Numbered from the stretch's first letter, positions 48,239 to 56,266 are shown. The stretch is 64,000 nucleotides of DNA from Lutibacter sp. (GCA_030694935.1 JAUYUA010000045.1:98149-162148); one strand, 5' to 3'. Notes: generated from the sequence alone by a model not told the origin. Program-made: numbers and translations.

Positions 48239-48504
48239 CTAAATTGTTGTTTGTCTATATTAAATAAGGTTGCCAAAAAAGAAACCGAAATATCGTCTAA
48301 ATAACGCAATTGCAACGCCACTTCTTTTATTTTTCCCAAGCCATATACTTGTTTAATAATTTCCCAATCTTGCATAAGTCCGTATTCCAAAACCCTTTGA
48401 ATGATATATTCCTTATTGGTGTCAAAATCCAACAAATTACGGTCTGTGTCCCAAAACAAATGGGCAGAAAAATGGCTGATTGAAAATTTTATAGTGTCCA
48501 TCAT
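48193..48504 (-). CDS. Partner of the AbiEii-like protein (DUF6922-like antitoxin)
   Basis: 103 residues: FSISHFSAHLFWDTDRNLLDFDTNKEYIIQRVLEYGLMQDWEIIKQVYGLGKIKEVALQLRYLDD is the pattern of small proteins (DUF6922 type) that precede AbiEii-like nucleotidyltransferases in Bacteroidota. It lacks a clear DNA-binding motif. The long 46-base overlap shows translational coupling. Starts 6 bases after the neuC stop. Confidence 0.7.
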   Translation of the reverse strand: MMDTIKFSISHFSAHLFWDTDRNLLDFDTNKEYIIQRVLEYGLMQDWEIIKQVYGLGKIKEVALQLRYLDDISVSFLATLFNIDKQQFRCYKNKQSNPHYWNF

Positions 48505-48509
48505 AAAAA

Positions 48510-49667
48510 TTAATACATAATTGTTTTATGAAACTGCAAAGGCAAATGCCTCAATAATTCCGCAATCAGTGTTCCTGATTTTCCATTTCCATAAATAGCG
48601 GATGAACTTGTTTTACCGCTTCTTAACGCTTCCAAAATTGCATTTTCAATTTGCGCCTGATTGTACTCCACATCCACACTGTTCCCTCCCCGCTCTCTCC
48701 TGTTTTGACGTGAACCAATATTAACCACCGGCACGCCCAAATAGGCACATTCCCGAATGCCCACACTTGAATTGCCTATGAGACAATCACTATGCTGCAG
48801 CAATTGCAGAAAATCTTTGCCTTCCATATTCTTAAAAAAGTGAACGTAGGGTAACTGATGTTGTTCCCTGAATGCACGAATTCCTGTGGAGGTGCCATCA
48901 GCGCCCGCATCCACATTCGGCCAAAACCAAAGTGTTGGCTTTTGCAGTTTGTGAACTGCTTCCAAAGTGGCTTCAATATGTTTACGTGAATCTTTATATT
49001 CTGTGGTTACCGGATGTTGCATGACCACCAAATACCCATTGTTTAATTCGGGTTTTGCACCAACACCGCCATACTTTTCATACGGATTGAACGGAAGTAT
49101 TTTGCTTAATATTGCTTCTTTTGCTAAATCAATGGACGGGCAACCAGTATTGAAAACAAATTTAGGGTCTTCCCCTAATTTCACGACCCTTACTTTGGCG
49201 TTTTCAGATGCCACAAAATGATAATCTGCCAATTTTGTGATGGCATGACGCACTTTTTCATCTATATTTCCGGTGACTTCTCCGCCTTGAATGTGTGCCA
49301 AAGGAATGTTCATATAGGTCGCCGCAATGGCCGTGGCCATCGTTTCAAATCGGTCGGCTACCGTGACCACAATATCGGGTTTCAGATTGTCGAACACCGT
49401 GGACAGTTCCAGAATCCCAATCCCCGTTGTTTTTGCCGCAGCCGTTAAATTTTCTCCTTCCAATACGTTAAACACTTTTGCCGCAATGGTAAATCCGTCT
49501 TTTTCTATATAGTTCACCGCAGAGCCATAACGATCCAACAAGGCTGATGCAGACACAATCAATTGTAGTTCCAGCTCCTCGTGGTTTTGGATGGCGGTCA
49601 ATACCGTTTTTACACGACTGTAAGAAGGACGTGCGGTGATGACAACGGCTATTTTTCTTTTTGGCAT
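48510..49667 (-). CDS. neuC: UDP-N-acetylglucosamine 2-epimerase, hydrolysing (NeuC/LegG type)
   Basis: 385 residues of the epimerase-2 fold. RKIAVVITARPSYSRVKTVL, TTGIGILELSTVFDNLKPDIVVTVADRFETMATAIAATY (D-RFE, catalytic), AHIQGGEVTGNIDEKVRHAITKLADYHFVA and the C-terminal DCLIGNSSVGIRECAYLGVPVVNIGSRQ are typical of the hydrolysing branch, which gives ManNAc (or a di-N-acetyl-bacillosamine-derived mannose in LegG). The product feeds NeuB. Separated from neuB by the GIY-YIG cassette. Confidence 0.85.
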   Translation of the reverse strand: MPKRKIAVVITARPSYSRVKTVLTAIQNHEELELQLIVSASALLDRYGSAVNYIEKDGFTIAAKVFNVLEGENLTAAAKTTGIGILELSTVFDNLKPDIVVTVADRFETMATAIAATYMNIPLAHIQGGEVTGNIDEKVRHAITKLADYHFVASENAKVRVVKLGEDPKFVFNTGCPSIDLAKEAILSKILPFNPYEKYGGVGAKPELNNGYLVVMQHPVTTEYKDSRKHIEATLEAVHKLQKPTLWFWPNVDAGADGTSTGIRAFREQHQLPYVHFFKNMEGKDFLQLLQHSDCLIGNSSVGIRECAYLGVPVVNIGSRQNRRERGGNSVDVEYNQAQIENAILEALRSGKTSSSAIYGNGKSGTLIAELLRHLPLQFHKTIMY

Positions 49668-49771
49668 GTTGTGATGTTTGTTATAGGGTTTAAAAGTAGG
49701 GAAAAAAGTGGAAAAGTGATGCGCTTCTTACTACATTTTGGGTATTATCATTTCAGTTTGTTGCATGTTAG

Positions 49772-50030
49772 CTTCTCGACTGCGCTCGAAGTGACGTTGC
49801 TCGAAGTGACGGTGCTCGAAGTGACTGCGCTCTAAGTGACATTCTATTCAGCTTTATTTATTCCAATCCGTCATGTCCAGCCTCTCGCTTCTCGACTTCG
49901 CTCGAAGTGACGGCACTTGCCTCTCGACTGCGCTCGAGGTGACGGTTCAATTAACATTCTTTACTATAACTCGTCATGTCGAGCGCAGTCGAGACGCGTC
50001 ATGTCGAGCGCAGTCGAGACACGAGACACA
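49772..50030. repeat. GIY-YIG-associated palindromes, downstream side
   Basis: Copies of CTCTCGACTGCGCTCGA(A/G)GTGACG at 49774, 49888 and 49920, and of the inverted form CGTCATGTCGAGCGCAGTCGAGAC at 49971 and 49997. One paired unit (49919-49995) consists of both arms separated by about 30 bases (TTCAATTAACATTCTTTACT), and recurs on the other side of the nuclease gene. CTCGA-N6-TCGAG is the stem. Confidence 0.88.
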
Positions 50031-50042
50031 AGACACTCATTG

Positions 50043-50375
50043 TCAATCAAGCTCCTCCTTTTTATTTGGGTCGTATTTATAATGACTTGAATTTCTGCAT
50101 TCCGATAACCATTGCAACTTATCATAATCCCCATTAATCAAAGCTGCTTTTTTTGAACTTGACCAATTTTTTATTTGTTTCTCTGTTTCAAAAGCCAAGT
50201 TAATATCTGTAAACTCGCAATAAAAAGCAAGCTCAAGCGGTCTTCGACTTGCTGTATAACAATTAGGATAAAATCCTGAATTGTGTTTGTACATTCTGCT
50301 TTCCAAATTACTGGTAACACCTGTGTAATATGTGTTGTCTGAACATTTTAGGATATATACGTAGGATAGTTTCAT
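50043..50375 (-). CDS. Stand-alone GIY-YIG endonuclease among its own palindromes
   Basis: 110 residues, a single GIY-YIG domain (YhbQ/UPF0213-like group). The two hallmark strands are YVYILKC and TYYTGVTSN (Tyr6-Val-Tyr and Tyr17-Thr-Gly), Arg27 in LESRMYKH is the catalytic Arg, and Glu65 in FETEKQIKNW is the metal ligand. The basic C-terminal part could bind DNA. It has no HUH motif and no partner. It lies between neuB and neuC with a family of paired palindromes on both sides, as RAYT genes do. Confidence 0.88.
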   Translation of the reverse strand: MKLSYVYILKCSDNTYYTGVTSNLESRMYKHNSGFYPNCYTASRRPLELAFYCEFTDINLAFETEKQIKNWSSSKKAALINGDYDKLQWLSECRNSSHYKYDPNKKEELD

Positions 50376-50411
50376 AGCTTTTATTTTATTTTTATTATAG
50401 GTTCAAATCAT

Positions 50412-50697
50412 GCAGCCTCTCGACTGCGCTCGAGGTGACGTTCCGATTAACATTCATTACCCAATTACGTCATGTCGAGCGCAGTCGAGACACGTCATGT
50501 AAAGCGAAGTCGAGACACATCATGTTGAGCCTCTCGACTGCGCTCGAGGTGACGGTTCAATTAATATTCTTTACTATAACTCGTCATGTCGAGCGCAGTC
50601 GAGACACGTCATGTAAAGCGCAGTCGAGACGCGCGTCATGTCGAGCCCTTCGACTGTCACTCAGGACAAGCTAAAGTCGAGACACGAGACACTCCTC
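50412..50697. repeat. GIY-YIG-associated palindromes, upstream side
   Basis: Two paired units (50412-50491 and 50527-50605), each with a CTCTCGACTGCGCTCGAG arm and a GTCGAGCGCAGTCGAGAC arm, plus single arms at 50494, 50607 and 50639. The second unit matches that at 49919-49995 at all but a few positions. The last copy supplies the final codons and stop of neuB (50671). Confidence 0.88.
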
Positions 50698-51678
50698 ATT
50701 CAAAAAATCCCATTGTTTCATGTCTTTAACCAACACTTTTCCTATCACCTCTTTAAACTTTGAGGCTTCTATCCCGTAGCCTTTTGGTTTTTTAGTTTCA
50801 AAGTCCTCAAAAGTAAGGATATGGCCTTTGGGTAAATTTTTGTTTACAGCCAGGGACTTTTCAAAAATGTTTTTTAAGGGTTGAAATGCTGCGTTGTTAT
50901 TTTTATCAACTGGATGTTGCAAGGCAATCTCAATATTGCGCACCGCTTTTACCAATTTTGTTGTTTCCGCCATCGTTAAGGATGATTTTGCATCCGGACC
51001 CACAGATTTTTTGTCCAGGATTACATGAAATTCTAAAATCTCCGCACCAAGTGCTGTTGCAGCTATACAGGTTTCTATTCTTGCGGAATGGTCCGAATAG
51101 CCTACTTTAACTTTGTACCTGTTTTTCAATTCCTGAATCATATTCAGACCATAATTTTCCGGTTGTGTTGGATAAGCAGTTGTGCATTGCAAAATGGAAT
51201 AATCTACATTTCTTGCTTTTAAAAAGGCCACTGTTGCATCCAACTCTTCAAAAGAACTCATCCCTGATGAAATGATCACCGGTTTCCCTGTTTTTGCAAT
51301 TTTTTCAAGTAATACCAAATTGGTCACTTCCCCTGAACCGACTTTATAGCGTTCAACGCCTACTTCCTCAAGCAAATCTACCGCGGCATTGCTGAAAGGA
51401 GAACTCATAAACTCCAAACCCACCTTGTTGCAATGTAGCTTGATTTCTTTCCATTGAGTCAATGAAAATTCCATCCGTTTCCAATAATCAAAACGTGTCT
51501 TGTCAATCTTGGAAAACTGAACTCTGAAGGGTTCGTGAATACTGCTTTCGGCATTGGCTATATGCGTCTGAAATTTTAGGACATCAGCCTTTGTTTTGGA
51601 AACTGCCTCAATGTACTTGTGTACCATTTCTATATTGCCATCGTGGGCTTGTGCTATTTCTGCGATTATTTTAACCAT
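50671..51678 (-). CDS. neuB: Nonulosonic acid synthase (NeuB/LegI type)
   Basis: 335 residues from ATG 51678. MVKIIAEIAQAHDGNIEMVHKYIEAV starts the TIM barrel (E-x-A/G-N/Q-H-G), with FSKIDKTRFDYWKRMEFSL, FMSSPFS, VGSGEVTNLVLLEKIAKTGKPVIISSGMSS and KVGYSDHS. It condenses PEP with ManNAc or a 6-deoxy analogue. A short C-terminal SAF-like domain (NLPKGHILTFEDFETKKPKGYG) is present. The final residues ECLVSRL and stop derive from a GIY-YIG family repeat, so the natural C-terminus was replaced or shortened slightly. Confidence 0.9.
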   Translation of the reverse strand: MVKIIAEIAQAHDGNIEMVHKYIEAVSKTKADVLKFQTHIANAESSIHEPFRVQFSKIDKTRFDYWKRMEFSLTQWKEIKLHCNKVGLEFMSSPFSNAAVDLLEEVGVERYKVGSGEVTNLVLLEKIAKTGKPVIISSGMSSFEELDATVAFLKARNVDYSILQCTTAYPTQPENYGLNMIQELKNRYKVKVGYSDHSARIETCIAATALGAEILEFHVILDKKSVGPDAKSSLTMAETTKLVKAVRNIEIALQHPVDKNNNAAFQPLKNIFEKSLAVNKNLPKGHILTFEDFETKKPKGYGIEASKFKEVIGKVLVKDMKQWDFLNEECLVSRL

Positions 51679-51697
51679 CCTGTAATTTAATATTATT

Positions 51698-51793
51698 TTA
51701 CAAATCTTCCGGTGTCCAATATAATTTTGTTTTCGATAATTTGTTGTAATCCTTAAATTCATCCGAAGATAACCTATTTGAATTGTTTATCAA
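51698..51793 (-). pseudogene. C-terminal remnant of a GT2 glycosyltransferase
   Basis: The minus-strand frame gives TKLINNSNRLSSDEFKDYNK then LSKTKLYWTPEDL and stop, matching the end of the GT2 gene at 52989 (NSNRLTANELEAYSNLPVSKLYWTP). Only the last about 30 codons are left. Confidence 0.8.
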
Positions 51794-51794
51794 T

Positions 51795-52076
51795 TTAGTT
51801 CCCAGCTACATTTTCTATCACCTATTTTAAAGTATCAATGGTTGAGGAATAATTGCTAGCCAAAACCATTGGCCTGTCTATCACCTCTGTACCATACTTC
51901 AAGGCAATTTCTTTAATGAAAGCATCATCTGTACTTACCACAATTTTGTCAACATGATTTTCATTTGCAAAATTAATGCTCAGCGCAATCAATGGTAAGC
52001 TTCACAATTATATCGTATTTTTATAGGGCAATCTTTTTAAACCTCCTCTTGCAGGAATGATGGGTATGATTTTCAT
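51795..52076 (-). pseudogene. Decayed cytidylyltransferase (NeuA/KdsB-like) gene
   Basis: The ATG at 52076 overlaps the stop of the preceding gene (ATGA) and opens MKIIPIIPARGGLKRLPYKN, a nucleotidyltransferase start. After a stop the trace continues in other frames as NHVDKIVVSTDDAFIKEIAL and KYGTEVIDRPMVLASNYSST, both cytidylyltransferase motifs, then ends at TIDTLK. At least one stop and two frame changes are present. It is a former second CMP-sugar synthetase gene. Confidence 0.8.
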
Positions 52077-52933
52077 TGGTTGTTAATTATTTTCAATCCT
52101 AATCGCATTTTTAAATGCTTTTTAAATCTTCTAAATCTGTTTTTTAATGGAAATAAATTATCTCTATAAATTATAGGTTTTAAATCATTTGTATTTGTTG
52201 ATAAACTAAATTGGTTAAAAACAGCATCAATCCTCGCAGTATGCCTACCTCTCTCATCACCATATTCTCTAGAGAACCAAGTATGATATAGTATTGATTT
52301 TCCATTTAAATCTTGAACCGTATTTGTAATTTGATCATCAACAAATGGTAAGGTTGCATCCAAATACAATAACTTTTGATTTTTTCTTTTTAACCAAAAA
52401 TAAAAACAATAGTAAGGTTCACTCATACTATTTATGTTGTAAGGATATTTAAGAAAAGATAAATCATCATCAAATTCACCTTTTCGAATATAATGATTGG
52501 ACAACATTTCCTTTTTATTCCATATTTGTTTTAATTTCTTTAAATTGATTATTGAAAAGAATGGATTTATTACATAAGGATTCCCTGCTCTTTCCGGCAA
52601 CATTCCACCATCACGTACGCCACAAACTATATAATCAGACAAAAACATTTCTTTTATCAAAGGAAATATTAATTTAGGATCAATAAACAGCGCGTCTTCA
52701 TCCATCAATATTAACCAATCAATATTCTTTCGTTTAAATATTTTCATCATGTAATTAATACTGTGAATACCAAACATTCCATTGCGTCCATCAATTACAT
52801 ATCGTTGAATATTGAGCGGATATAATCCTGAACTCTTACTATATAAATTAAAATTATTTACGGTTGATAAAATTGCAATTTTTGAATTATTGATTAATTC
52901 TATCTCAGATGGTTCAATTAATTTACTACACAT
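52073..52933 (-). CDS. Glycosyltransferase-like protein with a DED motif, paralogue 2
   Basis: 286 residues, similar throughout to the gene at 43518: SKIAILSTVNNFNLYSKSSGLYP, IQRYVIDGRNGMFGIHSI, IDWLILMDEDALFIDP (the D-x-D/E motif), YIVCGVRDGGMLPERAGNPYVINPFFSIIN, EPYYCFYFWLKRKNQKLLYLDATLPFVDDQI and ILYHTWFSREYG. Its stop overlaps the start of the decayed cytidylyltransferase gene. The pair suggests a duplicated, presently unnamed transferase family. Confidence 0.7.
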   Translation of the reverse strand: MCSKLIEPSEIELINNSKIAILSTVNNFNLYSKSSGLYPLNIQRYVIDGRNGMFGIHSINYMMKIFKRKNIDWLILMDEDALFIDPKLIFPLIKEMFLSDYIVCGVRDGGMLPERAGNPYVINPFFSIINLKKLKQIWNKKEMLSNHYIRKGEFDDDLSFLKYPYNINSMSEPYYCFYFWLKRKNQKLLYLDATLPFVDDQITNTVQDLNGKSILYHTWFSREYGDERGRHTARIDAVFNQFSLSTNTNDLKPIIYRDNLFPLKNRFRRFKKHLKMRLGLKIINNQ

Positions 52934-52988
52934 AAATATCTTTTTAAAAATTTTACTTTTAACCCCTGATTTAATATTTTACTATTTT

Positions 52989-53906
52989 TCATAATGTATT
53001 TTGAATATTTACTGGTGTCCAGTACAATTTTGATACAGGCAAATTTGAATAAGCTTCTAACTCATTGGCGGTTAATCTATTTGAGTTTTTTAAAAGGCGA
53101 GGTAAATTAATGATTACATCACCCATTGCCTGAATAATTGCAAGCATTGCCCTCCAATCCCCTTTTAAAACTTTATTTTTTATTTGGACCCAAAGTGTAT
53201 AGGTAAATCGCCTTGGTATTTCTCGCCAAGGATAAAATATCAAATATAAATACCAACCTGACCTTAATGATCTTCTCAACCGCAAACGGTAATCCTTTTC
53301 GTTTTTTCTGGCTTTTATATCAACACGATGGTTCACCAACACTTCAGGCAGATAATGAATTTCCCATTTCTTTTTAAACAGTTGATAAGCGGCGAAATCT
53401 TCTTCCCCATAAAAAACAAACCATTCCGGATAATTGGGGATGGATTTCCAAGCTTCCATGCGCCAAACATGGCCGCAACCCACAAAACCTCTAACACGGG
53501 AAATTTCCTCATTGGAAACTGTTATCTTCGGCTTTTCAAGTCCCCAAAAAATACGAAGGGCTATTAATCCACAAGTTGAATTTTGCTCAAAATGGTTGGC
53601 AATTAATTCTAATGGGTTTTCGGTAACAAAATGTGCATCGTCATCCAATGAAATAACAAATTCCGTTTTTGTCAAATTCAATAATCTATTTCTGCTATAA
53701 ATTAATCCTTGACTTTTTTTATTTTGAATAAGTTGAATGTTGGGATATTCCGCTTGCAAAAAAGCTACCGTCCCATCATTAGAACCATCATCACAAATAA
53801 TACATTCCACTCCATTTTCTATTAAATACTTTATGTTAGCTAAAGTAATTGCCAAATCATCTTTGCGGTTTTTGGTGGTTATTAATATTGTAAACTTATT
53901 ATTCAT
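52989..53906 (-). CDS. Glycosyltransferase family 2
   Basis: 305 residues. FTILITTKNRKDDLAITLANIKYL, VECIICDDGSNDGTVAFLQ and EFVISLDDDAHFVTENPLEL (D-D-D) mark the GT-A donor site. FYGEEDFAAYQLFKKKWEIHYL carries the acidic base motif (E-E-D). The C-terminal WTPVNIQNTL region is also found in the remnant at 51698. It begins 4 bases after the following gene's stop. Confidence 0.88.
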   Translation of the reverse strand: MNNKFTILITTKNRKDDLAITLANIKYLIENGVECIICDDGSNDGTVAFLQAEYPNIQLIQNKKSQGLIYSRNRLLNLTKTEFVISLDDDAHFVTENPLELIANHFEQNSTCGLIALRIFWGLEKPKITVSNEEISRVRGFVGCGHVWRMEAWKSIPNYPEWFVFYGEEDFAAYQLFKKKWEIHYLPEVLVNHRVDIKARKNEKDYRLRLRRSLRSGWYLYLIFYPWREIPRRFTYTLWVQIKNKVLKGDWRAMLAIIQAMGDVIINLPRLLKNSNRLTANELEAYSNLPVSKLYWTPVNIQNTL

Positions 53907-53909
53907 TTT

Positions 53910-55214
53910 TTATAAACTTTCCAATACTATTTTCAGTTGCTCTGTTCCTAAATATTGCCTTAGATTGTCAATGTCCAATTTTAAATTTTCCTTGTTTTCA
54001 ATCCAAATTTCATAAAGCGCTTCAATTTTTTTGGCAATATTTTCCACATCATCCACCTCTGACCAATAAGGATAATCAGCACCCAACAACCTTCTGGTTT
54101 CGCTATAATAAGGTCCTAATGCCATTATTGGTTTATTTGCTTCCACGCAGTGCGGAAATTTTCCGGGTAAAAACGGACTTATTTCTGATTTAGACTCTAA
54201 AATAATATTCACTGACGCATGGTACTGCAAAAACTGCACTTCATCAAAAGGTTTGTTGCTTAAACAAACATAAAGTTCTGGGATGTTTTTTTGATAGGCT
54301 GTAAGCATCTCTTTGTGATAAGAAGCATTGCCAATCAATAGCAATCGGGCATTTTCCTTTGCTTCAGGATTGTTTATTAGAAATAATTGAAACCCTTGTA
54401 TCAATCCTTCCGGAGAGCGTTGTTTCATCAAATTTCCTGCATGAAGCAAATTGAATTTTGATACATCAAAGTAATCTGGAAACGTCGTATTCTGGATTTC
54501 ATATCTAGCAAGCTGGTGTGGAATCACCACGCCAGTTTTTAAAAAATTCTCAAAATAACTGCCCATCCATTTCTGTAGCAACAAACTTGGAAATGCACTA
54601 AATTTAGCCTTTTCTGAAACTTCTCTAAAAAAATTTTCTTTTTGTCTGTAACCGGGCTGAATCCAATTATAGGGCCTCGGATAATAGTGAAACGGATAAG
54701 GGTCGTGCACATAGGCCATCCATTTATGGTGCAATTGCGGTAGTTTCAACAATGCATCATGTGGCCTAAAACTTGCTCCTTTGCTTAAAGTTATGATTAA
54801 ATCGGGATTAAAATCACTTTTTTTGATCAATGCTTTTTTGATGCTTGCCACATCATTAAAAAAAGTAAAGGAAAAACCAAAAATCCCTTCCAAAAAAGGA
54901 TTTAAATTAATGCCCGTCCAACGGGTAAAAAGTCGTTCAAGCCGACTCAACAAAAACATGCCATTTAACTTTCTTTCGGGAATAGCAACACATTCAATAT
55001 TTGTTAAATGAATTTCTTTTTGGGTATAATGGAATACTTTTACTTCATAACCAGCTTCTTTGAGATTTACAATGAGCGCCACATTGGCTTTGGAACCACT
55101 GCTGTCATCCACATTAATTGAATCAACAACCACGCATATTTTTTTAATGGCACCCAACTTAAATATGGTTTTTAATAAAATGAACAATTCTTTCACTTGC
55201 TTTTCCGTCCCCAT
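53910..55214 (-). CDS. Putative glycosyltransferase, GT4-like, unassigned
   Basis: 434 residues. IKKICVVVDSINVDDSSGSKANVALIVNLKEAGYEVKVF is a GT-B N-terminal domain start, KWMAYVHDPYPFHYYPRPYNW a central acceptor part, FNLLHAGNLMKQRSPEGLIQGFQLFL and PFLPGKFPHCVEANKPIMALGPYYSE resemble the donor half. No E-x7-E is seen, but FPHCVEANKPIM occupies its place. The ATG lies 56 bases inside the previous epimerase gene, so a start further down is possible. Codons are A/T-rich. Confidence 0.68.
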   Translation of the reverse strand: MGTEKQVKELFILLKTIFKLGAIKKICVVVDSINVDDSSGSKANVALIVNLKEAGYEVKVFHYTQKEIHLTNIECVAIPERKLNGMFLLSRLERLFTRWTGINLNPFLEGIFGFSFTFFNDVASIKKALIKKSDFNPDLIITLSKGASFRPHDALLKLPQLHHKWMAYVHDPYPFHYYPRPYNWIQPGYRQKENFFREVSEKAKFSAFPSLLLQKWMGSYFENFLKTGVVIPHQLARYEIQNTTFPDYFDVSKFNLLHAGNLMKQRSPEGLIQGFQLFLINNPEAKENARLLLIGNASYHKEMLTAYQKNIPELYVCLSNKPFDEVQFLQYHASVNIILESKSEISPFLPGKFPHCVEANKPIMALGPYYSETRRLLGADYPYWSEVDDVENIAKKIEALYEIWIENKENLKLDIDNLRQYLGTEQLKIVLESL

Positions 55215-56265
55215 AGGGATTTGGTTTATCTTCCTTTTCTAACTTTGAATGTAACAGCATGTTTGCCATTTCAACTATTGTTGATGTATTGGTGCCAACC
55301 AAATAGGAAAAACCCGCTGTGATTCCCTCGTCACGTTCTGTGGTTTCTCTTGTGACCAATACCGGAATATTAAATGCAGGCGCTTCTTCCTGAATTCCCC
55401 CAGAATCGGAAATGATTAAACTTGATTTACGCATCAACCATACAAATGAAGGATAATCCAATGGTTGAATTAAATGAATATTTTCAACTTTTGAAAGCAT
55501 TTCGAATACTGTTTTTTGGACATTCGGATTTAAATGCACCGGATAAATGATTTCCACCTCTTCATTTTCTGCAATTTTTAAAAGAGCCTTGCATAAATTT
55601 TCAAAACCTTCTCCAAAACTCTCGCGCCTATGGCCGGTCACTAAAATGATTTTTCTGCTAAAATTAATGCTGTTTTTTAAAGTTTGAATCGCGGTAGTTG
55701 TAAATCCATTCACTAATTTTTCCGAAGTCAAAACTAACGCATCAACTACGGTGTTGCCTGTTACCAAAATAGCATCTTTTTTTACGCCTTCCTGAAGTAA
55801 ATTCTTTGCTCCTTTTTGGGTAGGCGCAAAATGGAAATCGGCTATTCTGCCTGTGAGTTGTCTATTTAATTCCTCGGGAAACGGAGATTTTTTGTTGTAG
55901 GTTCTTAATCCAGCTTCCACATGACCCACTTTAATACTCAAATGAAAAGCTGCCAAAGCTACCATAGTTGAAGTGGTGGTATCTCCATGCACCAATACCA
56001 AATCAGGTTTTGAATCGTTAAGCACATAATCCATTTTGGAGAGAATGTGCGCGCTTAACCCATTCAAGGTTTGGTTTGGTTGCATCACATCCAAATCATA
56101 ATCAGGCACTATCTCAAAAAAATCCAATACCTGATCCAACATTTCCCGATGCTGTGCCGTAATGCAAACTTTTACTTCAAAAATTGAATATTTTTTCAAT
56201 TCGTGGAATAACGGTGCCATTTTTATGGCTTCCGGGCGTGTGCCAAAACAAAGGAGGATTTTCAA
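55159..56265 (-). CDS. wecB: UDP-N-acetylglucosamine 2-epimerase (non-hydrolysing)
   Basis: 368 residues of the WecB type. KILLCFGTRPEAIKMAPLFHEL is the standard start, then LDQVLDFFEI, VHGDTTTSTMVALAAFHL, GHVEAGLRTY, NRQLTGRIADFHFAPT, VTGNTVVDAL, VTGHRRESFGEGF and ISDSGGIQEEAPAFNIPVLVTRETTERDEGI. It interconverts UDP-GlcNAc and UDP-ManNAc. Its function beside neuC is partly redundant unless the ManNAc is used as such or oxidised; no WecC-like dehydrogenase is present in the window. Confidence 0.92.
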   Translation of the reverse strand: MKILLCFGTRPEAIKMAPLFHELKKYSIFEVKVCITAQHREMLDQVLDFFEIVPDYDLDVMQPNQTLNGLSAHILSKMDYVLNDSKPDLVLVHGDTTTSTMVALAAFHLSIKVGHVEAGLRTYNKKSPFPEELNRQLTGRIADFHFAPTQKGAKNLLQEGVKKDAILVTGNTVVDALVLTSEKLVNGFTTTAIQTLKNSINFSRKIILVTGHRRESFGEGFENLCKALLKIAENEEVEIIYPVHLNPNVQKTVFEMLSKVENIHLIQPLDYPSFVWLMRKSSLIISDSGGIQEEAPAFNIPVLVTRETTERDEGITAGFSYLVGTNTSTIVEMANMLLHSKLEKEDKPNPYGDGKASERIVHFIKNHI

Positions 56266-56266
56266 T

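Noticed and set aside
49873..50082. ORFs in the GIY-YIG repeat blocks (also 50435-50674)
   Set aside because: They are translations of the palindromes and repeat the same peptides; no start signal.
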